From Liolophura sinensis (taxonomy: Eukaryota; Mollusca; Polyplacophora; Chitonida; Chitonidae), in NCBI RefSeq assembly GCF_032854445.1, contig NC_088297.1, forward strand, positions 3,659,991-3,723,990: a stretch of DNA of 64,000 bases, given 5' to 3'. Shown in pieces: positions 1 through 12,648 of this stretch. The translations under genes and the position numbers were made by a program. How positions within the stretch are numbered: the first letter of the stretch is position 1; each line of letters opens with the position of its first letter. Below the pieces are notes generated by a model. The model was given only the letters and a program-made list of their open reading frames with translations, was not told the DNA's origin and did not search any database.

Positions 1-1020
1 ACAACTGATAAATCTTACCATTAACTAATATATCTATCAAAATATAATATCTCCTGTCTCTTTTTTTAGCTCGCTCCTTTAGTGAAAGCAGAGTTTCTGT
101 TACTTAATCGTCTGTTTTTGGGATTGGATCGCTCTGGTTCATTTGGAAGGTGTGGCGTTATTGCTGTTGTTCATTCCTGGCAATGGGCGGGAAATTGTTC
201 ATTCCTGGCAATGGGCGGGAAATTCAAGATTACTCCTTAATTACTGGTAACAATGAAAGATGATGAACAACGGTTGTGGGGCCATTCGTACAGTGTAATG
301 TTGGTTGTAGACCACTTATCTTTCACCAGTATGGTGTACATGACTTGAAGAGCCTGTCAAAGTGCCGTAGAGTTTACCCTGGGCAAACAGTTGTCATTAT
401 ATCCATAAAACTGATGGACCATCGTATAGAGTGTAGAATTCTCACGAATCATGCTTTGAACACTAGCCAAATTAAATGAGAGGGTGTCGTTGGGGCTTTT
501 TTTGTCTTATCCTTTTCACACATGTGAATATGAGTCAATATTAAAGTTTCTGGTCATGCGACTTATTTATACTGTTTTATGCCACGTTAATCACATGATA
601 CCAACATCAGGCCGAAACTTTCCATCTTGGGGCTAGTGAAAATGTCACGAGAGTAAAACTTTACCTACACAATGTATAAATCACCAAGGTACAGAGATAG
701 GATTTGCACATCAAAAGATATGTCCGCCAAGTCTCCACATGATTTCGTAACTTATCACCTACAGTTCGTGTCTAGACTCGTGTCACCAGACACAGCGATG
801 CTGTACGCCCCCTACAGGCAGGAAATAAGCTGGGGAGTAGATCATGATGAAAGACGTCGTATATATACATACATTTACTTATTACTACCTGAATGACTTC
901 CGTTGGATCCTTACAAATAAAGAGTATTTTCTGACGTAAATCAAGAAAGAATGTTAAAAGAGTTTTCAAAAATCAATCTCACTGAATAGGCTTTCAAAAA
1001 TACGAGGATATATATATTTT
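1..1020. other. Intergenic, no gene seen
   Basis: Only short chance ORFs (75 codons or fewer) are present, with no recognisable domain. A 27-28 bp segment beginning GTTCATTCCTGG is directly duplicated at about 169-223. There is no SINE, RNA gene or clear promoter. Confidence 0.6.
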
Positions 1021-1021
1021 T

Positions 1022-1430
1022 ATACGTATGTTTATATGCGCATCTGAGAGATATACTTTGATTATTGACAATTTAGAAAATAGCATGGTACACGATTTGG
1101 AAACTAATTATGTTCAATCGCCTAGATCTTTCCTTGTGTCTTTCCAACATCATCGAAAACTGTTGATTGCTTCTCTTTGCTTGAATACGACTTAGTTTCC
1201 TTCTTTATATACTTTCTTAGTTCTTTGGTGATTTGTCTTGAACGTTGTTTTGGAAACTGGCCTTGCGATTCTTGACCCAGAACGTCCATATTGGTTGGCT
1301 GTTGGTGTACGAATGTTTTGGAAACTGGCCTTGCGCTTCTTGACCCAGAACGTCCATATTGGTTGGCTGTTGGTGTACGAATTTTCTCGTCTATAGATTC
1401 ACTTTAATGTAATCTTTTAGAGCAAGTGTG
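1022..1430 (+). mobile_element. Family C inverted-repeat element, left arm
   Basis: This matches the left arm of the element at 52300-52815, read in the same direction. Shared landmarks are AGCATGGTACACGATTT (1082-1098 region), the ACATCATCGAAAACT block near 1148, TTCTTAGTTCTTTGGTG near 1214, and CTGGCCTTGCGATT near 1257. No matching right arm follows, so this is a solo arm. A 68-bp segment inside it is duplicated in tandem at 1247-1314 and 1315-1382, the two copies differing by about one base. The repeat has no coding capacity. Confidence 0.7.
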
Positions 1431-1548
1431 ACCATTTTTTTAACGCATGCGTGCTGAACATTTAGGTACTCATTGATTCAGCTCTTTCCTTGTATCGGTT
1501 TTCATTTCATCATGAACTCAAACAATTACTTATCACATATTTTTTCAC

Positions 1549-2322
1549 CATTCATCACGGTGAGTCTGTCTCTCTGCAAACAAATGACCTTTCACCACGG
1601 TGAGTCTGTCTCTCTGTAGACAAATGACCTTTCACTACGGTGAGTCTGTCTCTCTCCAGACAAATGACCTTTCACCACGGTGAGTCTGTCTCTCTGCAGA
1701 CAAATGGCCTTTCACCATACAGAGTCTGTCTCTCTGCAGACAAATGACCTTTTACCATAGTGAGTCTGTCTCTCTGCAGACAAATGGACATTCACCACGG
1801 TGAGTCTGTCTCTCTGCAGACAAATGGACATTCACCACGGTGAGTCTGTCTCTCTGCAGACAAATGAACTTTCACCACGGTGAGTCTGTCTCTCTGTAGA
1901 CAAATGACCTTTCACTACGGTAAGTCTGTCTCTCTGCAGACAAATGGCCTTTCACCACGATGAGTCTGTCTCTCTGCAGACAAATGGCCATTCATCACGG
2001 TGAGTCTGTCTCTCTGCAGACAAATGACCTTTCACCATACAGAGTCTGTTTTTATACAGATAAATGACCTTTTACCATAGTGAGTCTGTCTCTCTGCAGA
2101 CAAATGAACTTTCACCTCGGTGAGCCTGTCTCTCTGCAGACAAATGGCCTTTCACCACGGTGAGTCTGTCTCTCTGCAGACAAATGGCCATTCACCACGG
2201 TGAGTCTGTCTCTCTGCAGACAAATGAACTTTCACTACGATGAGTCTATCTGCAGACAAATGGCCTTTCACTACGGTGAGTCTATCTCTCTGCAGACAAA
2301 TGACCTTTCACTACGGTGAGTC
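1549..2322. repeat. Minisatellite, 40-bp unit, about 19 copies
   Basis: The unit starts TGAGTCTGTCTCTCTGCAGA and continues with ACAAATGACCTTTCACCACGG-like sequence. Units are 80-95 percent alike by eye. Two units share a CATACAGAGTCTG variant (about 1717 and 2037), which suggests block duplication. Shortened units lie near 2245-2290. I see no open frame across the array. Confidence 0.93.
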
Positions 2323-2325
2323 TGG

Positions 2326-3425
2326 TGAAACATTGCTCGGGTAAGGGCCAAATCTGGATCAATTAAGCAACCTGGAATGTAATCCAAGAGCGAAAAATTG
2401 GGCCGCAGTTAAGTGTACCAATTCCACTTATGTACGTATGCGCAACGTATACTTGCGGGTTTACGTAGTCGTATGACAACGAGGAGTCATGAGGTGTGTG
2501 TGTGTCTTCTTGTGGCAAGTCGAGTCCATGCCGCCAAAGAGGCATGACAGTCCACCCAGTCACATTATACTGAAACCAGTCCTTGTTCTAACCTCTTAGT
2601 GCTGAGCGTCAATCGAGTCTTTGGTATGACCCGACGCGGGTTTGATAGCGGTTTTCCGACTGCGAGGCTGACGCTCTAACAGTTTCATAGGTCACCGAAA
2701 CTTTCCAAATTCCCCTAATACAGGGACAATAGGAATAGTCCTCTGTTGAATCTCTCAGTGTTCTACAATTTTTTTAAAAATTCTTGAACCATTCTTCAAA
2801 GATTCTTAACCGCAAAAATGTAATGGGTTGGTTTTTGACCCAAGGCTAACCTGTGCACAAAATGTCATCGCAATCCTTGTATACTTTTTCCGCAAAATTG
2901 TTAACAGACGAACGGGTAGCTGGGGAGATAAACAAATAAGCGATGGCAAAAACATAAGCTCGTGGAAGAAGGTAACATCTGTAGTTTTTCAAATATCACA
3001 TCCAGCTGAAAACCGTATACTTCAGCGGCATGGCCAAAGCTGCCAAGGAAAACAAACACTGTATTACTCCACTGCGACAGTTCGATCGTGGTCTTAACAT
3101 TCAGTCGTCACTAGTCTCAGTTTTGGTCATGTATTAATGGGCAATAAATATTTCTAATGGGAAAAGTAGTTCGGTAAACGGAAACAGAGGCTATTTAATC
3201 CGTGTCTGAGCCGCAGATAATATAAATCGTCTTATTTGGAGGTTAACAAATGTAAAGGTTTTAATAGATAAGCAAACCTTGAAAAATATTAGAGAAACTT
3301 ATTAATGCCGCGTGCTTTCTCAGACATTCAGGTCAAGTACATTGCTGTAACAACTACATGTACATCTGTGAATACTGAAATATAGGAAACTTCATCTTTA
3401 TAACACACATTTTAAAATGTTTTAA
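2326..3425. other. Intergenic, no gene seen
   Basis: The longest ORF is 89 codons (2828-3097, plus) and has no recognisable domain. It is probably chance. Confidence 0.5.
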
Positions 3426-3426
3426 T

Positions 3427-3784
3427 TACTCTGAAAAAACAATCTGTTAATTTTAACAGAAAGGCTGTTGTCTGAGTGATGTCAGAATGTATTCAGTTAT
3501 TATAACATAATGTGTCATGTTCAACATAAGTCCTGCTAATCCAGAACAAGTTTTACCTTAATTTAATAGAATATTTGAGCTATAACGGAAAATTCTGCTG
3601 CAAGAACAAAATATATTCAAACATCACTCAGACAACAGAATTTTTGTATTAAAAGATTATTTTTTTTTAATTAATTTTTATTTTTTTTTTATTTTTTCAA
3701 TTTTTTTGTTTATTTTATTTTTTTATTTTTTTTATTATTTATTATTTTTTTAATTATTAATTTAAAACATTATTTTTGGAGTAA
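3427..3784. mobile_element. Family M palindromic MITE
   Basis: The ends are imperfect inverted repeats of about 80 bp. The left arm reads ACTCTGAAAAAACAATCTG, then TTAATTTTAACAG, then TGTTGTCTGAGTGATG near 3468. The right arm carries CATCACTCAGACAACAGAAT near 3623 and closes with TTTTTGGAGT at 3772-3781. The right arm is interrupted by about 115 bp of almost pure A/T (3652-3768). It has no ORF. The same arms occur at 34918-35329 and 62268-62362. It is likely a non-autonomous DNA transposon; the superfamily is not proven. Confidence 0.75.
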
Positions 3785-3960
3785 ATAAAGTAGATTAAGC
3801 TGATTAACGCAGTCAGCATTTTCCAGCCCACTAAGTAACACATGTGAAGATTTCCAGCCAATTAAAGAGTCGCTGTCAGATTTAAAGCATTAAAATGAAG
3901 TATATGAGGGATTGAACACTGTCCTTGAAAACATAACTTAGTAATAAATGTAAAGATTTT

Positions 3961-4050
3961 CTTATTTATTTATTTCATTGGTGTTTTACGCCGTACTCAA
4001 GAATATTTCACTGAAACCACGGCAGCCAGCATCATGGTGGGAGGATTTTC
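3961..4050 (-). mobile_element. SINE A, 3' fragment
   Basis: The fragment holds the 3' tail (TTATTTATTT) and the conserved core GTTTTACGCCGTACTCAAG followed by GCCAGCATCATGGTGGGAGG. It stops 5' of the core, a truncation typical of incomplete reverse transcription. Confidence 0.88.
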
Positions 4051-4119
4051 TAGCCTAAACACTCTCTGCCAGGTTTAAAGCCTTAAAATAAAGCACATAA
4101 TTGATGAGTTTGCTAAGCC

Positions 4120-4500
4120 CGACTCTGATGTTCTCGATCCGCGGGTTTTATGACGGGTCATGCCAGTTGAGAACTGGAGAACGCGATATTATAGCTAATC
4201 TCGCGCTGTTATTAAGAAAACGCGCGAGAATAACAAAAAATAGTATTGTTAGTAATACTGTGTTCTGTTGTTGTGGAACCACGCTTTGCCACCGACGAAA
4301 CTGGAGAACTTGCGGAAAACTTACGGCCTTTGTCGTTTTTTATTCTCGATTTATCGACCCGCGGGTTTCAGACATGGCGAGAATAAGAGAGTAGAGAAAA
4401 GAAGAAAATTTTATAATTTCGCGCGGTTTTGGATATTATGGCGTTCTCGAGTCCTCGAGTCGTGGATTTTTAAAACACGCGACTAGCCACAGCGTCTCAT
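4120..4500. other. CpG-rich block of unknown nature
   Basis: CG dinucleotides are visibly denser here than in the flanks (CGCGAGAATAAC, CCGCGGGTTT, TTCGCGCGG). CCGCGGGTTT occurs twice (about 4139 and 4360), and CTGGAGAAC-type motifs also recur. Two overlapping ORFs of 97 and 72 codons cross it, neither recognised. It could be an unmethylated regulatory island, a degenerate repeat or an exon remnant. Confidence 0.35.
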
Positions 4501-5950
4501 CCGTCTTCCATAGTTTACGCGGTTGAAAAATTCAACCATTTTCCTGGACAGTGTTTAATAGTTTTTGTGTTTGTGTTTTCTGTGCCTTTAAGCTAGAAAT
4601 CTACATGCACAATCGACCATTTTACGCACCGAAATTAACCAGTTGTCTGCCTCACTAAATGTCACGGAAGGTCATTGAACCTGTGTGGTGCAGAGGGTCA
4701 TTGTCTGCTACTCCGTTCTGAGCATAAGACTTACGTCATATGGTACTACCTCATAACAGACAGATGTAGGCGTTTGATAATGATGTTATCTTGCCTTAGA
4801 TGCCACCGGAGTTATGTTTTTTTCTTAATTAACTTCATTGCCGCTCATTAGTTGGTCACGATACCAGTGGCATGTGTGTATACATCACTTGGTCTTTAAT
4901 AGCACGGTGGTGGGTACTTTATTTCGTACTAACTAGATATTAGTGGCAGCTAGTCTTACGTAATAATGATATCTCAGTACAAAGTTTGGACCCCCCACCC
5001 CCCCCCCACCCCTTCCCACCGTGGTCCCCGATTTGTCTCTTATACACAAGAGCAATGCCTTTACCGACCAACTCCGGTATTGCTGTATTCAGGCTTTATA
5101 AATGACAACAAATAAACTAAGCGCGACCAAATGCAATAATCATCTCCCTGCAGACTATTACCAATCACGTATGCATTACGCTGCTAGCAGGGAAGATGGG
5201 ATGACGGTCATCACGTGACCTATAATAACTCAGGATCTTCAGTGGCGCATGGCTCCATAGCACCCTATATGTAAGGAGAAATGGATGAAGTCTCCTGACG
5301 TTTATTGCAAGAATTCATCCTTCAAAATCACATTATTGTCTTCTTAAAGAAGATCTGTGTTTTGTGGGGGTTTTTTTATGTCTTTTCTTTTTGTCTTATA
5401 CTACGGGTATGGTACTTTGTTAGCAAATTGCCTGTAAACCTCTGATCTTTATATAGAACCTTTTACTGTATAGCTTCACAATAAACTCAAAGAAAACGTG
5501 ACACATCCTTGCCAATCACCTTGTTATTGCCGACAGGGAAATTGTGGCAATTTTTGTCCAGTCGTTTCGACCCAGACGGAGTTTGTAAATGACCTTCGTC
5601 GATCTCTAAACAATTCGCGCCAAATTCACTGTCTCTTCGCACGAGATTTAGATTTATATACGAGATTTGATCGATAAAATGTGCCTGTAATGAAATGTTA
5701 TGCAAGATTAAAAATCGTTAACCAATAGCACCTTCTGAGCCCGACACGTCATTTTGAACACTCGTTAATTTAGTTTCAATTTGAGTGAAGCGTTTCAAAA
5801 TGTTGTGATTTGTCACAGCATAAATGAGGGAATATAATGCTGCTTTATATCTTTAGGTTAACGGTCGTGAAAAATACACTGGCCAAACTACAGATTCCAT
5901 ATCTAGACAAAGTGTTCACAGGCAAGAAAATTTTATTTTTTATTTTTTTT
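4501..5950. other. Intergenic, no gene seen
   Basis: A C-rich run at about 4990-5020 could form a G-quadruplex on the minus strand. A 72-codon minus ORF (5487-5705) has ordinary composition but no recognisable domain. No other signal was found. Confidence 0.5.
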
Positions 5951-6082
5951 TTATTTTGATGGGTGTTTTACGTCGTACTCAAGAATATGTCACTTATACG
6001 ACGGCGGCCAGCGTTATAGTGGGAGGAAACCGGGCAGAACCCAGAGGAAACCCACGACCATCCGCAGGTTGTTGCCAGACCA
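5951..6082 (-). mobile_element. SINE A, 3' half
   Basis: Reading from its tail, it shows GTTTTACGTCGTACTCAAG, then ACGACGGCGGCCAGCGTTAT and ACCCACGACCATCCGCAGG. It is cut off before the tRNA-like head. Confidence 0.9.
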
Positions 6083-8100
6083 AGAAATTTGTAATGACAA
6101 CCATTGTTTCTCCTTGATAACCGTCATATAAGAAAATGTGCCATTTTTCTCTCACCCTATTTACTGCCATCCCCTTTTATAAAGTACCGCATGGAAACCA
6201 AGCTTTGCTGTCTGTTAAAGAAATTTTAAATATTGAAAAATGCAAGCATGTATATACAAACTGTCCTTGGGTATGTTATGTGTCTAAGATTATCCTAACT
6301 GATCTCTCATTTCACCTGAAGCATTTTTACGGCGTGCAGTTGTCATAACGAGTAAAACGGACAATTTTCCGAAGCCATTTTTTATCCTCCGAATACTTCT
6401 TCTTTTAAAGTATTTTACTTCTTCTAGCCTATAGACCAGCAACTAACAGCAAGCCTTCGTTGGAATATTCAGCTGGATTTATCATAACGAGTACAGCGGG
6501 GATAAAAGGCTGTATCCCCCAGTCAGTGTCACCAGTCCTATATAGTCGATAATAAATGATGATCCGTCATGATATGTAAGGATCAATATTTCCTACAGAC
6601 CACACGCATGCACTATTAAATGAAACAGACCATAAATATATTTTGCGAAAATGAGGCGTCTGTGTAACTGTCTAACTCGATAAGCGCCATCTATCAGTTC
6701 ACTGACATATACTGACAAATTCACCGTAAGACTGGACTGGAGTTATTTTCTAGGGTTATGCTTCGATTATATTTCGAACAGTTCTTTCGGAGCTAGATGC
6801 ACTACGGGCTTTTCACGCATTATCACGGGAGATAGGTAATATTGGAGCATAGACTGTAAACGAAAATTTATGAATCACGTGGTCTGTCTGGCCGAGAAAA
6901 GCCAATAATACACATTAATGTTCTTTACCGGTCCTTGAATGACAATGGAGTTTTGATGTTTTTTTATGGAAATGTCGTACTCCCCTTAGGCGCGCACTTA
7001 GACAAAGAAATTTATTCACTTTGTTCATTTATGTTCATTTGTGTAATGCGTTAGATAACAAAGTGAACAGTGAAGGACGTATATCTCTGTCAAAAATATC
7101 AGCCTCGAGGATTTTTGGCAAACATTTGATCATTTTTTTTTACATCAGTCGCGATGAGTCGTACACCAGATGACTTGTGAGAAATGTTTACATCATGTAG
7201 TATAGTGAATTTACTCTACACCTATCAAATAAATAAACAAAGGCTGGACCCTTGGCACATCTGTTTCTTGTGTTCATGATGTCTAATCATTTTGGGTGAA
7301 TACGTCAGTTTTTTCAACCTTCCTCCTTGGGCCACGCGGAGAAGTATAGACAACAAAAGTTTACTCTTGATTACACAGCCTCCGGTGACTTCTCACCTGG
7401 GACTTTGTGCCCCCGATTGGCTGATTGGAGACTGATAAATATTTCCCTGTCTCCTTGGTAGCATATGAGGTAAGTTACGGGCGCAGCTGGCTGATGTAAC
7501 AAAGCACGTAAACGCAGATCGTTTACAACAATTGCTTTAAAATCGATGAAAGTACGGGAGGCTGATATGTCCACTTTAAAACGACACTTGAGATGTAATC
7601 GAAAAGTGGCTTAGTAGGCCTACATCAGGTGAATGGCCTATACATCATTCAAAGGCCAACAATTCAAACTTCGAGCAGGCTTTTTTTTAAACTGACGTTG
7701 CCATATGTAGCGCGCATGCTGCTTGATTTCATATGCGGCAAAATGTCTTTTTTTTCTCCCCTAAGTTTTGTGAAGACGATTTTTGTATAACCAGGCTAAT
7801 AAAAAATGAACCTTTGATTGATGATGAGAATCTCAAACATGGAATGAATATCACTCTCAAGTCAGAAACACTGATAGATTAACTTGTTGAAAATATTGAC
7901 AGCTTTAACAAGATAGATTGTTTTTGCAGAAGGCTGCAAATATATTGTTCTTGATCACTAGTGGCCCAAATGTGCTTGTCATTTGGGTGGTTGCATTCCA
8001 TTTGAGGGAACTAGCCAGTAACAGCTTTAACACTGATGGCTGTTAAACGAGAAACACTTCCACTGAATGATTTTTAACTAGATTTTTAAAATATAATTTT
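6083..8100. other. Intergenic, no gene seen
   Basis: Two kilobases hold only short ORFs (the longest 70 codons, 6136-6348), none with a recognisable domain. I found no tandem repeat or known dispersed repeat. Confidence 0.5.
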
Positions 8101-8357
8101 GGAGGCCTCCCGGACGAAGTGGTCGGCGCGCCAGCGCAGCAGAGTGACTCAGGAGCCTCTTTCCAATGCGATCGCTGTGAGCTCATGCTGCCTTCCTCTC
8201 CGGTCGTATGTGGGAAGGTCTGGCAGCCACCTGTGGATAAGGGTTTCCCCCCGGATTTGTCCTATTTTCTCTCACCATAATGCTGGCTGTTGTCGTATAA
8301 ATGAAATATTCTTGAGTACAGCGTAACGCACCAACACAATAAACAAATAAATAAATA
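8101..8357 (+). mobile_element. SINE A, nearly full length
   Basis: The copy runs from a degraded tRNA-like head (GGAGGCCTCCCGGACGAAG, then GCGCGCCAGCGCAGCAG) through the body to an ACAATAAACAAATAAATAAAT tail. The B-box region (GCTGTGAGCTCATG) is shortened relative to the copies at 22125 and 25603, so it is unlikely to be transcribed by RNA polymerase III. Small ORFs on either strand here are SINE shadows. Confidence 0.88.
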
Positions 8358-8682
8358 TTTCTTCGAACAGTGTTGTTTACATGAAACGTTCCCGGGGATT
8401 CGCGCAATGGTATAACGGCGCAAAAGACTGGGAAAACGTTCCACCTATATCGTCGTATCTTGCTGTAGTCGTAAAATATTACATAATTTACTTTATTACA
8501 TGAAGATTGTGAATATTACACCACGACTGATGGATAGGTCTTTACAAATTAATAGAATTTATCTCATTAAAACTCTTCAAATGAAGTCAGAACCCAAAGT
8601 TAGTTTATCAACAAAAAAAATATCAACAGCGCATTTGTATTATTTGCCTTAATGATAAAGCGCACTTATCATTATACAATCA

Positions 8683-9055
8683 GGCACCGTCACATAATTA
8701 TGCCCACTTTAGCACACCATTAGGCACTTTCCATGATTAGACACCCTTACATTATAAGGTGCCCTTTAGTACATCATTAGGCACCCTTACATGATGACGC
8801 ATCCTTACATGATTACGCGCACCGTAATACATCGTTAGGCACCCTTACATGATCGGACAACTTTACCTCATTAGGCGCACTTTTATTAATACACCATTAG
8901 ACAACCGTACACGATTAGACGCCCTTACATGATTGGGCAACCTTACATGATTAGGAACCCTTCCATAATTGGGCAACCTTACATAATTAGGCACCCTTAC
9001 AAGACTGGACAGCCTTACAGAAATAGGTATCCTTACATGATTAGGCGCACGACAA
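8683..9055. repeat. Degenerate minisatellite, roughly 20-bp unit
   Basis: About 17-19 units vary around CATGATTAGGCACCCTTA. Spacing and sequence drift considerably, so the array looks old. The minus ORF at 8863-9168, reading as repeats like VRLPNYVR, comes from it and is not taken as a gene. Confidence 0.85.
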
Positions 9056-10690
9056 TATCGTGTGCCTAAGTAAATCACTTCGAGGTTCGCTACAAACCGA
9101 CAGTCACGCGTAGGCCAACGACCTATGTAGTATAAAACGCATACAGCGCAAACAAATAAACTGAACAAAAGCTTTAATATAGTGTACTAAACTCTGTAGA
9201 TAAAAAAAAGACAGATGAAACTTGACAGCTAATAGTGTTGCCAAACATAGAAACACGTTATTTGAAATCTGACCTCAGATTTCCAGTTCTAACAGCACCA
9301 GTTGCCCCCCCCGCCCCCCCGTGGAATAAAATATCTTTTTCACTTGTCAGTGGTTTTCCACCACGATAGCTTTGTTTTAGAGAGGAACCGATTCGTGTAA
9401 ATTGTGATATCAAGCAAGTTGATAGCTGTCTATATACTTTGTCAAGGTTCGAGCGCCTTTTACGTCACATTGTCAAAGCAATAGGCACATTTTATAAACC
9501 AAGCCACACAAGCCACAACGGGGCATGAACTGTAGCTGACGAGGAAGATGAGTCAGTTCAAACCCTTCAATCTGTCAGAATTTCCAAATGTCAGCGAGTT
9601 TATATATAGGCCCAATAAACGCCTTCAGAACAACTTCCAAATGTTAGCACCTTCATAGGCCTCAGAAATGCCTTCGCAAAAACTTCAAAATATCGGCATT
9701 AGTTCAACTGATTTGAATATATAACTAATTATTACTATATATAACTAAATTCTGTGTCAAAGCTCGCCTGGGTGTTGAAATTAGAGGTTTTATTTACCTT
9801 TGTGGGAGTTTTAATTCTTTTTAACACCTATTTAAACAGCAATAATCCAACCCTAGATCACGTGTCGTAAATTGCTTACAAATTATGGACACAAAGCTTC
9901 TTTGAGGACAGTCATATGGTATCGAAGTGAACACGATTGTTTTTGGTTTTTTTCTTTAAATCGATAAAAGGATACACAAATTATTTCGCTTTCTATAATC
10001 CGCAAGTAGTTATTTATCCTACGCCAAAAACAAAGTTGCCTGGAAAAATGTAACAGTATATTCGCAAATTCAATTGCACAGATGCCCACAATAGGTGTGT
10101 GAGGAAGCATCGCCTATTGGCAACTCACAGCATGAGGCTTCCAATCCAACGGTTGTAAACTGATTTTGTCACCGAGGCTATGGTTACGTAACCCTAGCTC
10201 GTGGTTGTAAAGTTTAACCGGTGTCTGTCTTTCATCATTTTACCCTCGACTGACAGTTGCTGAACGATTTGTCTTCTTTACTCAAGCTAAATGCCAGTGA
10301 TCAGCTGATATACGAAACTGTAGCGGAGAAAGAGGCGGACGAGGCAAACTTCTCAGCGGGCAGCCCTAATTTCCTGTCAATCTTTATTTTAAACATGGCC
10401 TTTTCAAAGTTTTACACATGATTCTAGGTGTGTACACAGCCTACATGTTTTATTATCTCTCTCGTCTTGTTCTCAACCGATGAAGGAAGGACATTTTTAG
10501 CATGTCTGTACTAAATATATGTCGATGCGTGTTTCTTTTTACTTGTTTTTCAACCTTGTAATCTGGAGCTTGATCTAGCTAAGTTAGGAGAGCACCACTC
10601 TTAACCAGGAAGTACACGAGTTGACGGTTCAATCCCTGTATTGGGATTTGCTCTCACTTTGGGATGGCACTGAAGACCATAGCAAGACGA
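9056..10690. other. Intergenic, no gene seen
   Basis: There is a short C-rich run at 9306-9320. A loose, roughly 50-bp repetition of CAACTTCCAAATGTTAGC-like text lies at 9580-9700. No coding or RNA signal was found. Confidence 0.45.
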
Positions 10691-10691
10691 C

Positions 10692-11030
10692 GAGTGAGTG
10701 AGTGAGTGAATGTTTGGGGTTTAATGTCGTACTTAAGAATATGACGACGAAGGAGGATGTAATGTGCCTCCTTGATGCAGGGTGTATTTCCACCGCTCTT
10801 TTATCCAGTGCTGCTTCACTGAGACGACTTACCGAAGGCAAGTAAGCCGCCCCGCCCGACCCCTTATACTGATATGGGTCAAATAATTGTTGCACTATCT
10901 CTTCATGCTGAACGCAAAGCGAGGACGTTACAACTTCCTCTTTTAATGTCTTAGGTGTGACTCGACTAAGGATTGACCCTGAATCTACCACTCCCGAAGT
11001 GGACACTCTACCAGCTGTGCTATGGTGGCC
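10692..11030 (-). mobile_element. SINE B, full length
   Basis: Read on the minus strand, the head at the right edge is tRNA-like: an A-box region resembling AGCACAGCTGGTAGAG, an anticodon-arm-like CACTTCGGGAGTG, and a B box GGGTCAATCC (10970-10979). The body holds the AGGAAGTTGTAACTTCCTC-type stem common to the family. The left edge is the (CACT)n tail, seen on the plus strand as GAGTGAGTGAGTGAGTG. The anticodon-loop layout suggests a tRNA-Pro-like ancestor, which is inference only. Confidence 0.9.
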
Positions 11031-11626
11031 GGTGGTAGTCGACGAACCTCGTGTGGCCATCTACGTAGTCAGTATATACAACCTTGGCTGAAGATCACTT
11101 GCTCTCCACCAATATGGTTTTCACAATTAGAAAAGCTCGCTAGTAGGTTGACAACGATTGGTGGTTATTTCCAGCGAGAATATATATATTTCATGAAAAT
11201 GGCAATATTTAAAAAAAGAAAAGACAGACATTTTAAAACCAGATAAAAAGCAGATGCAAGTTAAAATACGAAAACCACATTTAAATTCCTTAAATTAATG
11301 TATCTGGAAAACATATCTGATTGTATAGTTTGGCCAGTCGTCTTTAATTAGTGAATGACTGCATCAGAGACCAATTAAATTAGAAGATTAAGACAAAGAC
11401 CAAATCAAGTGGTAATTCCAAACATAGTAAAAGGCTTACAGCAGAGTGAAACCTGTGCACCGATGACAGCCTGATAATTGGAAATGGTCGAATGTGCCGC
11501 TCCCTATACTCTCGCTTTACATCACTGCCACCACTAGGCAAATTTAATCTTTGGAGCCTGGTGACAGACGTATAGGCTTGTTCATCACTGATGTCCGCGT
11601 GCAGGTATAAAATCAGCAATTCGACC
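11031..11626. other. Spacer between SINE B copies
   Basis: The spacer carries no gene signal. ORFs that cross its edges run into the neighbouring SINE B copies. Confidence 0.5.
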
Positions 11627-11968
11627 GGCACTGATGGTTCCGTTGATAGAGCGTCCGCCTCATGGGCTGTGAATCCAGGGTCAATCCTGGGTCGGGTCAT
11701 ACCTAAGACCTTAAAAGAGGAAGTTGTAACTTCCTCGCTCGGCGTTCAGCATTTAGGGGTTAGTGAAACGACTGGTTGCCCCGTACCAGTGTAATGGCTC
11801 GCGTGGGGTCGCTTACTTGCCTTCGGTAAGTCATCTCAGTGAAGCAGCACCAGATAAAAGAGCGGTGGAAACCCATCCTGCAATAAGGAGGCACATTACA
11901 CGTATATGCACCCTAAGGACTCCTTCGTCATTATATGACTGAAACATTGTTCAGTTCGACGTTAGCGT
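11627..11968 (+). mobile_element. SINE B, opposite orientation
   Basis: The head holds GTTGATAGAGCGTCCGCC and the B box GGGTCAATCC (about 11688), followed by ACCTAAGACCTTAAAAGAGG. The 3' end is decayed: the (CACT)n tail is not recognisable after GTTCGACGTTAGCG. It stands head to head with the copy at 10692-11030, about 600 bp apart. Confidence 0.88.
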
Positions 11969-12460
11969 GTCATTATGTGTAGGTGAAGACACGGTAAGAA
12001 AGGAGAGCAGGGGGTAGATCAACCTGTGGAGGACTTCACTGCAAGCGAGGGAACAGTCATTGCTTGGTTACAGGGATGCTAACTGTAGGGAGCAGTTGTT
12101 ACTTATACTTGTTACTTCAGTATCATGAGAATCTGAATTTTCTGTCTTTCCATTCACAGAAATGTCCAGTTCATTCACAAAGTCCTTAGTTCACACAGGC
12201 CTATATTTCAACGCGAACAGATTAACACAATTACTGTTACATTAACTCACAGATGTAAGAAACAAAGACTGAAATCCAGCATAAGCTGTTAAAGGAGGAA
12301 CAAATATCGCAGCTTTACTGTCACATTTACTTTCACAGTCCAATTATCAGTCAGTTTTGCGTAAGATCACGCTTACCTCTATTGTACTGATGTGCTTGTT
12401 TGTCCCGTTGTTTTGTTCAGCAGAGCTTTGTCTTGAGAAGACCCAAGGCCGGCTGTGCGT

Positions 12461-12648
12461 TTATTTATTTATTTATTTATTTGATTGGTGTTTCACGCCG
12501 TACTCAAGAATATTTCACTTATTCGACGGCGGCCAGCATTATGGTGAGTGGAAACCGGGCAGAGCCTGGGGGGGGGGAAACCCACGACCATCCGCAGGTT
12601 GCTGGCAGACCTTCCCACATGCGGCCGGAGTGGAAGCCAGCATGAGGG
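12461..12648 (-). mobile_element. SINE A, 5'-truncated
   Basis: The tail is (TTTA)n at 12461-12480. The body is well conserved, including ACGACGGCGGCCAGCATTAT. A run of ten Gs replaces the usual short G stretch near 12571, a polypurine expansion seen in an even larger form in the copy at 17146. The tRNA-like head is missing. Confidence 0.92.

Noticed and set aside
1549-2322. CRISPR-like regular repeats
   Set aside because: Units are directly adjacent with no unique spacers, and the host is eukaryotic. The same holds for all other arrays here.
8863-9168. 101-codon minus ORF with VRLPNYVR-like repeats
   Set aside because: Produced by the degenerate 20-bp array. Repeat units vary in length, so the frame has no stable meaning.
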